Source: Septoria linicola
Lineage: Eukaryota > Ascomycota > Dothideomycetes > Mycosphaerellales > Mycosphaerellaceae
Direction of reading: 5' to 3'
Length of the DNA: 64,000 nucleotides
Assembly: GCA_024114885.1 (NCBI GenBank)
Contig: CP099425.1
Span: forward strand, 310,001-374,000
Below the pieces are notes generated by a model that had not been told where the DNA came from, searched no databases, and worked only from the letters and a program-made list of their open reading frames with translations. The position numbers and the translations under genes are program-made. Positions 10,707 through 23,067 of the stretch are shown here, one piece after another (the first letter of the stretch is position 1; each line of letters opens with the position of its first letter).

Positions 10707-12323
10707 ATGGAGAACTTCGACAACCCCAATCCGTTCGAGAACGATGAACGACAGCGAGACGCGCTGGCTGTACAATCAACGGAAACAGAGACACGTGATC
10801 ATGCTTTATCACCAGCAACAGCAGACAGAGTACGAAGTCGTAGCACCAGGAGCAAGTCTAGCCGCAAGTCCAGTAAGCGGGCACAAAGCACTGGCTCCAC
10901 GACTGAACACCCTCATCTTGAGAAGTTCAAGACCGCCATTGACGATGTGCAAACCGGTGTCGTAGATAAGGTCAGGACGATCGGGCACAAATTCCATCTC
11001 GATGGTGTCCACGCACAAGGTGTTTCGAGATTCCTTAACCCAACCACGATTCGCATGAATGTTCGCTATCAGAGCGACTCCGACTCACATGGCCAGCCGA
11101 GAGAAGGACAGGAGCTTCTCTGGAGGGCACGCGACAATCGAAAAGGCAGGAATTCCATCGCCGTGCCCAGACCGCCAGTTGACGATGATGATGATGCCTT
11201 CTTCCTACCATTGCGATATACGCCTAGGATGAGCTCGAAGCTCGGCGATATTGCGCACAATCTGTACAGGATGGCTACTACGTTTCCTTACTGGGACATG
11301 TCTTTCTGGAGCGGTTCGTCATACACCATAGGCTCAGCACTCTTTGTGGCTGATGGTGCTCTCGCCTGGGGGCCTGTGGCGTTTGGCGTCGGCTTCGAGA
11401 GTGCTTCTGCAGATAAGCTCGGTGGCCCATTGTGCTTCTTCATCGGCGCCTTGTTCTACCAAGTTGGCGCCGTGGCAGCATATCTCGAGGCAGTCAATGA
11501 TGGCTCGTTCCACGGATCCGCGATGCGAAGACTGCTTGATGGCAACGAAGAGGACTCAAAGAAGCTATTGGACGACAAGATTCACGACTTCTTCAGCCAT
11601 GTCAAGCCCCACAGACCTCACCAGAATCCGAACACCAAAATGCCTGACGTAGATACGGAAGCAGGTTGGGAAACCAAAGAAGACCGCCTCCAAAGACCAG
11701 GCTCGATATATCCGGATGGCAAAATGCCCGCTTCACGCCGTGGAGGCATCGATCTGGGAGGTGACGAAAGTCAGCAAAGCATGTACAGCACCTGGAGGTG
11801 GTGGCCAACCTGGCGAGCACTCCGCGAACACCATGTCTACGAGATCGGCTACTTAGCTTGTGCGATCCAGCTCTTCGGTGTGACACTCTACGGCGTGACC
11901 GCCATTGTCATCATTCCAGGCATTCTCACGTCTCTGAAACCTTGGCAGGAACTTGCAGCATTTTGGGTTCCACAAGTCGTTGCTGCTTTGTGTTTCCTCA
12001 TATCAAGCACAATGTTCATGCTTGAGACACAGGAGAAATGGTGGAAGCCGGAGCCCAAAGTCTTGGGCTGGTGGATTGGCGTGTGGTCTACTGCTGGGTC
12101 GGTCGGCTTCGAGCTGATTGCTTGTTTCGGCATCAAAGCTTTGGCTTCCGGAGAGGAAGCGCACTGGGCAGAGTACCAGAGTGATCTGGCCACGATGTGG
12201 GGCAGTTCTTGCTACTTGATCGGGAGCTTTCTGCAATGGTACGAAGCGTTGAACAAGAACCCTATCGAGGAGCTGTTCGATGAGCCAGGTGAGATGAAGA
12301 GCAGCATGGTGCATCCCATATGA
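10707..12323 (+). CDS. Fungal multi-pass integral membrane protein
   Basis: Intronless, 538 aa. The first ~200 residues are soluble and Ser/Arg-rich with an acidic run (DDDDDAFF). After that I count about six hydrophobic segments, near residues 210-235, 245-270, 378-405, 413-437, 452-475 and 497-516, separated by a ~100-residue hydrophilic loop after the second. The WW/GW-rich segments and paired helices resemble a fungal family annotated only as integral membrane protein. No transporter or enzyme motif was seen. The start ATG opens the frame and is followed by an N-terminus rich in Asn/Asp/Pro. Confidence 0.75.
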   Translation: MENFDNPNPFENDERQRDALAVQSTETETRDHALSPATADRVRSRSTRSKSSRKSSKRAQSTGSTTEHPHLEKFKTAIDDVQTGVVDKVRTIGHKFHLDGVHAQGVSRFLNPTTIRMNVRYQSDSDSHGQPREGQELLWRARDNRKGRNSIAVPRPPVDDDDDAFFLPLRYTPRMSSKLGDIAHNLYRMATTFPYWDMSFWSGSSYTIGSALFVADGALAWGPVAFGVGFESASADKLGGPLCFFIGALFYQVGAVAAYLEAVNDGSFHGSAMRRLLDGNEEDSKKLLDDKIHDFFSHVKPHRPHQNPNTKMPDVDTEAGWETKEDRLQRPGSIYPDGKMPASRRGGIDLGGDESQQSMYSTWRWWPTWRALREHHVYEIGYLACAIQLFGVTLYGVTAIVIIPGILTSLKPWQELAAFWVPQVVAALCFLISSTMFMLETQEKWWKPEPKVLGWWIGVWSTAGSVGFELIACFGIKALASGEEAHWAEYQSDLATMWGSSCYLIGSFLQWYEALNKNPIEELFDEPGEMKSSMVHPI

Positions 12324-12669
12324 GGCGTCCCATACGTTATAGTTCTCATTAGCCCGCGCTGCGGACATTCGAGGAACGACGCGGCCGCAAGGTATGAAGA
12401 TGGTGGCGTGGGCAGTTCTGGAAGATCACACATATGTCAGCAGAAGTGACTGCAACGAACCAAGAATCGAAGAGACGGAACCTGGTTGAGAAAAGGCTGT
12501 TGATATTGATCTAGCAACATAGGCTTCATCCGATCCTGGAAACTTCTCGGCACGAACAAGCCATGTAGCAGCCCTCTCTACTGCTTTTCTACTCCTTCAA
12601 ATTCTCGCTCTACTTCTCGCGATCCTCCTGGTCCACTTCAACATCTCGGCGTGCTGCCACACAGCGCAC
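12324..12669. other. Short convergent intergenic region
   Basis: 346 bp between the stops of the membrane-protein gene and the secreted 8-Cys gene. It should contain both 3' UTRs. Nothing else recognised. Confidence 0.4.
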
Positions 12670-12981
12670 TTATGTGGCGCAAGCGACGCCAAAGTAGAAG
12701 TCGCCCTTGAAGCCGTTGCGCCACTCCTCTCTTTTGGTGGCGCTGCAGCACTTCGCCTTGCAGTCGTTCAGGACGTCACCTGGGCAGGTGTTCTGCTACT
12801 TGTTAGCAATGAATCGAGTCAAGCAAGGGCGAGATTTTGTACGCTGTAGCAGCAGTCGACTCTCTTGCACGCCATCTGTGAAGCACGTCAGTTCCAGAAT
12901 GGCTTGTTGTGGTCGTTTGACGCATACCGAAAGGGCAGTCAGGCCCAGAAGACTTGCGATGATGGAGATGAACTTGACCAT
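12670..12981 (-). CDS. Small secreted cysteine-rich protein (8 Cys), effector-like
   Basis: Three exons by consensus splicing: 12981-12928, 12875-12843 and 12792-12670. Introns are 52 nt (GTATGC...CTGAC...CACAG) and 50 nt (GTACAA...GCTAAC...TAGCAG). The phases agree and give 69 aa ending at TAA. Residues 1-18 (MVKFISIIASLLGLTALS) form a clear signal peptide. The ~51-residue mature part has eight Cys, including two CC pairs (DCC, KCC), an even number suited to four disulfides. This profile fits apoplastic effectors or antimicrobial peptides of plant-associated fungi (inference); the family is not recognised. Too short in any one exon for frame-based gene finding. Confidence 0.7.
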
Positions 12982-14975
12982 GTTGGGGGTGCTGAAGATG
13001 TTTGATGATGCTGTTGTAAGTGATTGTTGCTTGTTGTGCTGATGTGCTGTTGATCTTGGGAGGCAGACCATAGGTCTCATATACCTACCATTCCAGTCCT
13101 CTGACCGCATGTCTCCACTCCGGTCTGACGGACTTCGCACGCATTACGAAGCGCTTTCAGACTTCGGTGAATTGGCTATCTGGCTCTGAGCAAACCAAGA
13201 TCTCCTGACGAGGAGGGATCAGTCTGACAAGACGTGAGCTATCTCCATATTCGCACGCTATGTCTGTGATTGCGCGGCAGCGGACTCCTGGTTCGTAGTG
13301 TCTTTACAGTCTAGACTCGGAGATCTGTGATGGACCCTCGCCATCGATGCTCGGGTGCATTATGGTCGACCGTACGAGCGGTCAGACTCCTTGGTCAACT
13401 TTGGAGCAGCTCGTGGTGCTGGAAGACATTGACAACCTTGATTCTACGTCTCGATGGTGGCCGATGCGTGGCAACCTTACATCTTGGTTCGAGGTACACC
13501 GTGATACTCCCGAAGAACAGTCGAGCGCTGGACAGTCCCAAGCTGGAGGGTGCAGATCAATGTCGCAGTGTGTTCCTGTTTGCTGTACCAGTAGCACCGA
13601 CAATCACTAGGTATCGCAAGATGACTGCCCGACCATAGATCCATTTTCGATCTTTGTATCGCACCTACCGCCACACTTGTGGCAGTCGGTACCCATCCGT
13701 GCTAACCCCGGGGACATCCATTGGATGTCTGTCGTTCTTGGTATTTGACACCAGCAGTCTTGGCCGAAGTTCACAGGTACTCATGATGACCATGCTCTGT
13801 GTTAGTTGATTGGATCCGTGGAAACGACACAGGCCAATCAAAACTGCACAGCACGAATTCAGCGGTGAGTAGTTCCATGACTATGACTCGGATGCGAAGA
13901 GGCTCGGGCTGTACAGATGACAACAATAGTGCCATATTTCTAGCAGACCAGGGAGGACGCGTAGCAGAGAATCCGGAGTGAGATAATACAGGGAGTAGGA
14001 GCAACCTAGTCTGGGACCTGTAGCGTCGAGGGCTCGTGCGCCAACATGCCCATATGTTCGCTACCGTTCGTTACCTGAAGAAGTGTTCAGGTGGGTGATA
14101 TTACAGCGCATCGAGCGTCGCCCCGTTGCGTCTCATACGTCGGATTGCAGTATGATTCCTTTGCTGGATACAACGAGTCCATTACTCCGTGTCTCGAAGC
14201 GTAAACCTGGTCTACTCACTCAGTTATCACTCGTCCGCGAGGCATGGCAAGGTAGTGCACATGCAGTCTGGCCTTTGGCATCAACTCCTTGTGTCGCTCA
14301 CAGTCTTGTACAGGGGCCTAAAGTCCGAAGAGTTGCAGCATAACATCTGAGATTCGCTTGTAGGGGCCGTAAATGTCTCTGCTTGCTGAATTCGTCCTGT
14401 CTTCCGGACATAGATCTTAATGCCGAATAACGCGCGAGCCAGACTCCTACATAGTGCTTTCGGACAACGAAACTCGACTTTGGCCACGCGATACAGAACG
14501 GGAGCCGATGATCTTGCAAGGCTTGCAAGGTAGTTGCGAGAAGTCAGGCCTACTAGTGATTTGTGTCTCTCCAAGGCAATGTGCCGATGTGGTTTGTACA
14601 ATGTGACGACGTGGTGCCATGATCTGTGCGACTCCACAAAGGGCCCTTCCACCATCACAGCGACACAAGAGAAGGTGGAGTCGAAGCCTACCCCCAAGTG
14701 GCTTGTACATTCCTAACCAGTCATGGTCTCATTTGCAATATCGTGGTTTCGTAGCTCTGGAGCAGTGGAGCTGCATCGATGAATTAGCTGTGCCGTCAAG
14801 GTATCAGGCACGCATTGTTGGACAATCCCCCATTCTAGGTTGGTTCAAGTTTGCTGCAATGCCATCATGATCAATGTTCAGTACGTCGTTACATGACATC
14901 TATGCTACAACTGGTAGCATCTATTCTGCTGGGTCTCGTCTCCAGTCTTTAGCTCGGACCGACTACTTGTAAACT
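12982..14975. other. Long intergenic region
   Basis: About 2 kb, the first few hundred bases of which serve as promoter for the minus-strand secreted-protein gene. Several frames of 60-140 codons overlap on both strands without splice support, codon regularity or family resemblance. I see no gene I can defend. Confidence 0.4.
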
Positions 14976-15751
14976 CTAAGAAGAGCGCCCTAGAAACATG
15001 GTCAGCGTCATCAAATGAGAATCTTGAACAGAACATAGGTGCTTACACTGCTGCACCTCACTCTCACTCAAGTGCCTCAGCTTGTTGACCGAAGGCGTCT
15101 CGCCAGTGACGGCACCCTTCACCACCTCGATTGTGCTAGTCACAAAGTTCTTCGCACTGGTTGCGTACGTGACAGTGCTGGTCTTGATCTTGATGAGACC
15201 GATGCGTGGGTCCTCTGGGCCACCGTCATGCTTTCCATCACCGAGGTCACCGAGCCATGCCTTCAGGGCAGGCGAGTAGTACTCGCGCACCTTAGCGCGG
15301 TCGGTCTCGACAGTTGCCGGACCAGAGAATGAAGCCCACTCGCCAGCGTTGTTAAGGAACCCCACGTTGATCTGAGCGTTGGCGTCAAGATCGTCGGTCT
15401 TGCCGGACTCGGTGTTGGTGTGGAAGATGAGATCGATACCGTTGCCCTCCTGAGGATTTGTCAGCCTTTTTTTAACTTCTCATTGTCTCCAATGCAGCTG
15501 AGCACATGATTCCGCACAACATCGGCGTGCCAGGATCAGAGACTTGGCAAGTAACGCACCTTGGCGGCAAGAGCCATCGCTCTCGAGACGAGCAGACCGT
15601 CTGTGTTCTTCGTTGTGAGGAGACAGAACTTGGTCCTATCGACGAAAGTCTTCAAGTCCTCCACTTTCTCCTTGAGCGAGGGCTCCTGCTGGTTCTTCGA
15701 GGTGTATGGGTCGGCATCCTTGGAGCCAGTGTCGGTGTTGCTGAAAGACAT
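14976..15751 (-). CDS. bli-3: BLI-3 family pyridoxamine-phosphate-oxidase-fold protein
   Basis: Three exons: 15751-15560, 15449-15047 and 14989-14976, with introns of 110 and 57 nt. They encode 202 aa, the usual length for the blue-light-inducible BLI-3 / general stress protein 26-like family (split-barrel flavin-binding fold). Visible family hallmarks are the N-terminus MSFSNTDTGSKDADPY, the core TKFCLLTTKNTDG...VSRAMAL, the IDLIFHTNTESGKTDDL block and the terminal WRSS. Probable role: FMN-binding, stress- or light-linked oxidoreductase-like protein; substrate unknown. The frame stays open for 59 codons upstream to an ATG at 15928, with an Arg/Ser/Thr-rich, acid-poor stretch like a mitochondrial presequence, so a longer isoform is possible. 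Confidence 0.85.
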
Positions 15752-16022
15752 CTTCGGTAGTGTAGTGTGGAATGAGTTTGCGGTTGTTCTAGGCAGGAAC
15801 GCCATTAGTCGCTGAGTAGGTAGGCTCGATCGAGTTGCATGGGTGCTCAAGGGCCATGTTGCCCGGGACGCTCTGCTGCCACCTCTTACGACCCGCTGCA
15901 ACGACATGATATTCGAGCTCGTCCTCAAAGTGCTGTGCTACTCCCGCTGGGTGATGGCGCGGCCTCACACAACCGAATAGAGAGATACAGCAAATGACTT
16001 ACCAATTCAATATTCGAGTCTG

Positions 16023-16492
16023 ATGAAAGTGTCAAGTTGTCATCGAAGCGCACGAGAGACGCTCGTGTTTATGGCTGATGGCGCATCGGTGATGTCAGTG
16101 GGGCATCTTTTGCAACTGCCCCTCTCGCCCGTCAATCATTCGGCAATGCTTCCCAATTATCACCTCATCGCAAGGAACACCCGCCAGAGAATCGAGGCTC
16201 TGCAGCCGCAATCTGACGATCGTGAAGTGAATCTAGTCTTGGCTGTCATGTCTGCAGGCTTGGGCGACGACATTTTCAACAACGCTCTTATCCGCATCAT
16301 GGCGGGCTTCTCGAGCCGGCACTGGTATCTGTTTACTGACGACTGTTCACTTGGACACTCCTTCTTGCTGGTAAGTTACACACACATACCTGTGCATACG
16401 TCTTCGGCTGTTGCTCGATCCAGCAGAGGAGCAATCACGTCATCATGTGCCAGATGGTATGGTTTGAATTGTTACATATGCTACAGTTGTAA
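16023..16492 (+). CDS. Possible small hypothetical protein
   Basis: Two-exon model: 16023-16370, a 53-nt intron with a perfect GTAAGT donor and CCAG acceptor, then 16424-16492 ending TAA. It gives 138 aa, or 97 aa if translation begins at the ATG at 16146 (MLPNYHLIARNTRQRIEAL). Frame and phase agree across the junction and the C-terminus is hydrophobic (FELLHMLQL). No domain recognised and no strong branch site, so the gene is tentative. It converges on the EMP70 gene with 27 bp between stops. Confidence 0.3.
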
Positions 16493-16519
16493 TGTCATCT
16501 GTGACTGGCGTCGAGCTGC

Positions 16520-18566
16520 TTAGTCGATCTTGAGCGAGCTATATATGCGGTGCACGAATATCCAGCAAGCGAAGAAGCCAATCGAGCCTGTGAGAGTGTT
16601 AGCATCAAATTGTTCAGGAGAAGACAGAAGGCGATTAACTTACCACTCAGCAAGAACCACAAGAAGCTCAACACGAGCGAGTATCCGAGGTACAACAGAC
16701 TACCCGTAAAGCTGCTGAAGCTCAACATTCTCGCCCAGTAGAGCAGGCTATACGCGAACACATAGCCCGCACTAGCTCCACTGCTCGCAAATGCTCTCCA
16801 TTGCCAGTGATAGTTCTCTTGGCAGAGCAAGAAGTAGATCATCAGGATCGTGACAGCCGCAGACGTTGCAACGAGCAGTCCGAAACTGAGGAATAAGAAT
16901 CCAAACATGTAGTAGACTCGGTTGCTCCAGAGCGAGTTCATGATGAAATATAGCTCGACGAAGATCGCTCCGAATGGCAGGACTCCAACCAAGAACATGC
17001 TTGGAACCAGTCTGAGGTAGCCCTGGCTAGGAGGAATCTGTCGTGGTATCTGGTTTGTCCTCACTGGTGCATCAGGAACTGGCTGTCGGAAGGCGAACCA
17101 TGATCCTGCAATCGATAGCGGCACCGAGATGACGAACCAGATGCCAACGATCACGAGCATAGTCGTGAAAGGCACGGCTCCGGATGACTGGCGCGCCCAC
17201 ACGAAGAGATTGAGCAGGAAGAATATAGCGAAGACCACAGCGGGCACGGCTGATGGAATGAAGACGAAAAGCTGTTTCCACTTCTCGCCGCCAAAGGACT
17301 TGTAGACTCTCGCACCTGCGTAGCCTCCGACGCAGCCAAAGACAGTGTAGAGCAAAATCATGACAGTCGCGAGACTACCACGATTGCTCGGCGACAGGAA
17401 TCCAACCACGGCAAAGACGATCGTAAAACCAGCCATCATGAAGAGTTGCGCGCCATTGCCGACCAAAACGGAGAGTGCTAGAGCATGCTTTGGTGGGCGG
17501 AAGACATCGCCATGCACCAACTTCCAGCCGCTGTCATCGTGTACGCCATCCTCGACACTGGTGTCATTCAGATCGTCCAGGTTGATCTGATCCAGCCTGT
17601 TGTATCGAGCAATGTCCTTCCTCAGCGTCCGGATCAAGATGGTGCTGACCATTCCCACCAGGAAGAAGACAATCACAGCACTATTGATCAAGGAGAACCA
17701 GTGAATCTTTGGGTCGAACACATGCAGGTACTTGTCCCATCTCGTCGCGAAGGAAGTGGCCGAGGGTCTCCAATAGACACTATATGTCCACGTCACCTTC
17801 GTCTTCGCGCCCTCCTTTTCTGAAAGCAGGAGTGGACCTCCATTCTTCCCACAGTCTGCCTTGAGATCATCGCCTTTGCCAACTCTTTTGGAGTCTTTCC
17901 TTGATGACGGTTCGACCAGAATGCCCACCACTCTGAACTCGTTTTGGCGCACAGGGTGATAGTCTATCCAGATATCGTAGTGGTTGTTGAGCTGTGCTTT
18001 GTCGGCCACCACATCCCCAAGCACAAACCCAGGCTGGTAGAACTCCGAGTCTGTGTTTGGATCTCTGTACGCTTGCGCCGCCGGTAGACCGTCGATCAGC
18101 CAGTTCACAATATAATCCTGCTGTATGCGCCTGTTCACGAACTTCGCGTCCCGGTCATCGAATTCGACCTCATTGCAGACTGCCTGACACGTTTCGTTCA
18201 CTTCCATGCGCAGATGGAACGGCGAGGTGAGGATCCTGTCACCAAACAGTATGCTCCCCAGCGACTCGGAGATATGCTTTGGTCCATCTTTCGGCTGACA
18301 GAAGTGGAAGTTTGGGTGGTAGTAATCGAAGGAGAAGGCTGACCGGACCGAGTTGTCGCGCTGCGATTGTGAGGGCGAGAGGTGGTTGACAGTCAACGGA
18401 ACGAGGTCGCCGTGTTTGTAGTTTGTCGGTGTGATGCCTATACAGCCTGTGAGTGGGACATTGTCTTGCGGCGCAGCCGGCCACGTTTACCTGGCAAGTA
18501 GAAGCCCTGAGCTAGCGGTGTTGCACCCAACACCAGCAGTGCTGCGGGCAGATCGTTGAGTCGCAT
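16520..18566 (-). CDS. EMP70: EMP70 / transmembrane-9 superfamily (nonaspanin)
   Basis: Three exons (18566-18491, 18437-16644, 16587-16520) with introns of 52 and 56 nt give 645 aa. The signal peptide ends at the family-typical mature start GFYLPGITPTNY. A ~270-residue lumenal domain follows, with RIQQDYIVNWLIDGLPAA, then nine hydrophobic segments from about residue 285 to the end, and a C-terminal tail YSSLKID, close to the KXD/E Golgi retention signal of TM9 proteins. Role by family: Golgi/endosomal membrane protein sorting, and cell adhesion and filamentous growth in yeast. The last exon supplies the final helix and tail, confirming the splice. Confidence 0.95.
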
Positions 18567-19339
18567 CTTTCGTCCGTCTGGACGAACTGCTCGTCGCAAT
18601 TGTCAGGACCAACGCTCAAAATCTCCGAGCGTGTTGGTGCAATGTCCGATCGTCCACGAGATTCGTCGTCAGTCGTCGTAAGCCTTGGCACGAGCTTCCA
18701 GTAAGTTAGCGTTGTTGTCCTTTCGGCTTAGAGCTGCACCTTCACTCCTCTATCTTTCTGTTGATCATTCCTAATGCGCTCAAGTTGTAATGAAAATGAA
18801 TCAAGAGCAGAAACGAGTACAGAAATGGCTGATGAGGCTAGCAACGTGGCAGAACACGAGCTCAGAGCTCCGCGGGAGAGCAAGCTGGAGACGATCCTCA
18901 CGATGATGTGGCTGTGAACTAGCAGAAACGGGGCTGCCTGGAGAAGGGTTTGGAGATACCTCCAGCACGATAGAACGATCACCGAGAGTACGCGCGGCCT
19001 TCATCAAATGTGCAGAATGAGAACGGCGTCTAGAAGATTGTTCACAGATCGATCATGAAAAGCTCATCTCTCATTGACTGCACAATGCAAGCACATCTTG
19101 TGGCTCCATTTGTGTTATGATCTATGCTAACGCCATGCCGATGCACAGCTCAAACGCGTACGCAAAGGCCATGTTCCGGCCCAATATCCAATCTTGTCCC
19201 TAGTAGAAAGCATTCACAAGAAGCTCAAGGTTTCAGAATGCTGGTTTTGTTTTGTTCGTCACGCCGTACCAGGAGATTGATCTCTCTGGTGTCCTGGATC
19301 TGCCCCAGTCTGTACACATACACGCATCTGGTTCACACT
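18567..19339. other. Intergenic region
   Basis: Contains the promoter of EMP70 and the 3' region of the GH128 gene. Only short, shadow-like frames were seen. Confidence 0.4.
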
Positions 19340-20892
19340 CTAAGAAGTGTAACTCATGTAAGTGCTGCCGTAGGTGGATGGCTCAGTGCCGGAAACGAGC
19401 TTGCCGTTCTCGACCATGAAGTATCTAGGACAGAGTTAGTATATGTACGCAAGAATGAAGCCAAGGAGACAACTTACGCGTATCCTGCGACATCACTGTT
19501 GCTGTCCATCCATGGCATAACCTCCTGAAGGAAGCTGTTGACCTGGTCGTCAGAGCCGGTAGCGCCAAACTCGGACACGTAGATTGGCTTGCCAGGCGCC
19601 AGCTTGGCAGCATCCTCGATGTGAGACTTGAAGTACTCCGTGTTCTCAGCGCTGTCATACCAGTGAATGTTCAGGCAGTCAATCTGGCAATCAGTGCAGG
19701 CATCGAGGAAGCTCTTGAGCCAGGTAAGACCCATGTCGCCTCCGCCATTGGTGACGGAAGGTGCACAGAGCTGAGCTTGACCCTTGTATGGGTTCATGTA
19801 CTTGGCGTAGGCAGTGGCGGCGGCGGCAGGGCTCAGATTAGCCTGCTCAGTGTGGTCAGGCTCGTTGAAAGAGAAGAGGTGGGAGCTTCCCGAGCTGATC
19901 GCAGACTTGGCGTTGTTATCCCAAGAGTTGACAAAGTCGGACCCAGTGCCCCAAAGGGTTGGGATGAAGGTGTAGTCGCCAGTCAGGCCGCCGCTAGACG
20001 AGCCCCAGTTGTAAGCCCAAGAGACCTCGCGAGAGCCGCTGAAGCAGGTAGTGAGGCTTGCATCGTTGTAAGCGAGACCACGCTTGCCACCGGAAGAGCT
20101 GGAAGAGCTCGAGTATGATGGCGCGGCGGACTTGGTGGATGAAGCGCTCGAGTAGGCGGAAGCAGAGTTGGCACCATTTTCAACCTGTTTGTTGGCGCCA
20201 TAGGCAGAGAGGGTGAGCGAGGCGGACGGCGAGGCACTCTCATAGCTAGGTGCCGAGGTGGTGACTGGCGCAGCCTCGGTGCTGGAAGACGATGGCGCAG
20301 AGTATGCTGGAGCAGATGGCGCGCTCGACTTGGCAGGCGAAGCCTCAGAGCTGGAGCTGGAGCCGTAGGCAGGGGCAGAATAGCCGGGCACAGACGCTGC
20401 AGAGCTCGACTCAACAGGAGACGCATCGGTCTTAGATGGCACATTCTGTCCTTCGGTGATCGTTGCGGTGACCTTCTCAGTGTAGGTTACAGTAACAGCA
20501 GCGCACTGAGAACCGCTTGCAGCATCGGCAACGGACGCAGACGAGCCATAGCCGGCTGGTGCAGCGCCAGTTCCGGACGCGGCTGGGGCCTTGTAGTTTT
20601 GTTCTACTGTGACTGTCTGGTATGAGGTCGAGTAAAGAGTACTGTACTGGTCAGGAGAGCCGGAAGATGCAGAGTCATATCCAGCTGGAGCGCTTGGCTT
20701 GGAGATGCCAGTAGATCCCCAAACTCCGGTGCCGTTGGCGTTGGGGTAAGGGTAAGGACCTGCTGAGCCAGTGGCATACGCAGCACCAGTTCCCGAGGAG
20801 TGGAGGTGCTTGTGAGCTCCGTATGGGTGGCCATGACGAGAGGCAATGGCAGAAGAGGCCAAGGCCACAATTGAGAACTTGATTGCAGACAT
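19340..20892 (-). CDS. GH128 / Asl1-like secreted wall glucanase
   Basis: Two exons (20892-19478 and 19424-19340) with a 53-nt intron (GTAAGT...TACTAAC...CCTAG) give 499 aa. An N-terminal signal peptide of ~18 residues is followed by a ~240-residue Ser/Ala/Pro/Tyr-rich linker suited to O-glycosylation. From about residue 268 comes the Asl1-like catalytic domain, starting KRGLAYND. Probable acid/base Glu lies in FSFNEPDH (~342) and nucleophile Glu in YVSEFGATG (~438). The family comprises endo-beta-1,3-glucanases and septum-associated wall proteins, so a role in cell-wall remodelling is likely. The short last exon encodes the closing strand YFMVENGKL. Confidence 0.92.
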
Positions 20893-23067
20893 CTTAGGCG
20901 ATTTCGTTCAAGTCGGTAATGCGAGTGTGTCGATGATCGTCGTGATGAGTATGCGAGTTCTGTTTGCAAGATCGTGAAGCAGCTACCAGAGCGCTTGTGC
21001 TGATTGTCAAATGAAGGTGATGTTCCGGAGAACAATAGAGAGTGTCACGAGCAACAGCTCAAGTGAATGGTACAGGAAGTTGTACTGGTCGGGAACGACT
21101 GTCGATGTTGTTGTGTATAGGGAAAGCAGAAGTAAATCAAGAGGGAGTCAACGAGAAAAGTGAATATGCAAGCTCACTTTAGCACATGCAACAAGGATGC
21201 AAAGAACAAGGAGATCTTTTCCTTCTTTGCTTGCTACGGTCCTATTCTGCAGGTCCGCGCGAGTGAGAGGCGTTCGCGCGGTGGGCCTTTGCTCCAGACG
21301 CTGCGTTTCATGTCGTCCGTGTGGTCGTGTCCACGCAAGCACCGCTAACGAATCCGCAGGGGTATCGAAAAGAGGAGACGCAAGCGGCGGCCGACAAACA
21401 CAGGCGGCTGGAGCCCGATGCATCCACTTGCAGTCTCGATACTTCTGTACCTGAACGGAGACGACTCGGAACGCTGCGCTGCGCCAAAGGAGTGTGCCCG
21501 CTCTTCTGAACCACGGAGCGATAAAGGGCGCGTTTGCTTGTAGGATGCAAGATCTGCGTGGCCACGACAGACAAGCCTTCTATTCCGATTGATAGGCGAG
21601 AAGGCTGAGACAACCGACACGGCGGTGTTGCGAGATGCACGCTGATGACCGCAGCGCTGAAGTACACGCTTTTTCCATCCTGTCCGGTGCGAGGTTTTAG
21701 CTGGAGTGGAGTGCTGAAGAGCGGCCAGGGCACGTACGCAATTGGCTGGCCTGCACAGATTGCTTGGCTCCACAAGCGGGCGATCAAAAGCGATGCGATG
21801 CAGGTCCCACGGCGATGGTTTCAGCCGGAAAGCCTCGACTGCGATAGACTTCTCGCCGAGGACGTCACTTCTCGTGGAATTCGACAACCATCAAATGCCT
21901 GAAAGTCGGTATCTCCACAGCTGCATCATTGTCTGGCCGCAGTGCTTCAGCGTCGACGCTGACAATATTCTGCTGAACACAGCATTGCGGAGGTAGAGCA
22001 GAATGAGGAGGTGTTCGCGGTCCTACTGCGCATCCCTTTGGTCGCAAAGTGCTCTACTCGAAAGGAGCCGTCTGCCGTGTCTCAGAAGCTGCAACCCGGG
22101 CCAGAGGTTGTCTACCACGTGCGAGCCGAGACGATCTCAAAGGCTTGTCTTTCCAGATTTCGTCGGCGTGATTGCGGACGTAGTTGTTCGATGATGTGCG
22201 TGCACAACAGGCGTGTAGAAGTGTGAGTCTTGACAACGTACATGGCTACAGCATTTTGTTCAGCGGTGCGAGGTCTGACTGGCAACACTTGCACCTGCCT
22301 ACACAGCGCCTGCACGCTGCTGTGAGAAAGCTGGGTTTGATATGCTGCTTAGGGTTGACTAAAGTAAGTGGTGGGACAAACACCACGCATGATCCGAGAT
22401 AGTCCTGCAATATCTGGAGAGGACAATCAGCGTAATCTAACGAGAGGATAATGTTTGCCTAGTTCGAACGCGGTCGTTGCTGGTTTGGAATAGTTGTCGA
22501 TATATTCTGCATTTGAACCCTTTTTGAACATCCTCAACATCACGACTTCGCGGAGAGTGCTTCGCCAAATGTACAGTGTGAGGCCGTGTTACTGGCGCAT
22601 GTGCATTTCAAGACGTCAACTCAGAGATCCCATCACGACAGGCGATACATGTCGACATGTTACACATGCTCGACTGCCGAGACTTGCATTTCATGTCAGA
22701 ACAAGTACAGGCTGTCCGCGTGCACTTTTTCCACACGCCACGGAGGACACTGGAGTCGAAGTTGAATCCGGAACATCATGTGGTGATCATATTACAAGCA
22801 TTCATTCGCGATGGGTATCTCAGTTCTCTGTGCGTGTTCACACAATCATCCAAACGATTCTCGTTTCGCCAGCGCCACTGCTTCCCATACTACAACCTTT
22901 TGTGGTCGTGGTCACCGTCATACAACCTCCAAGCGCCTCGCTGTGCTGTATGCCGCGTTCGTATCATCCATTATGCTAATGCCGTCCCATGCTCATGCCG
23001 TGTTCTTGCCGCCGAAAAGCACAGACTCTTGCCACCAACGCCAAAGCAATGCATCAAAGCAGATGAA
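20893..23067. other. Long intergenic region between two minus-strand genes
   Basis: About 2.2 kb. The part next to 20893 should hold the GH128 promoter. Frames up to 180 codons occur (for example minus 21887-21345) but are Arg/Ser-rich and overlapped by equally long frames on the other strand, as expected by chance in GC-rich DNA. No gene supported. Confidence 0.4.

Noticed and set aside
21345..21887. 180-codon minus-strand frame in the long intergenic region
   Set aside because: Arg/Ser-rich, overlapped by similar frames on the other strand, no splice or family support.
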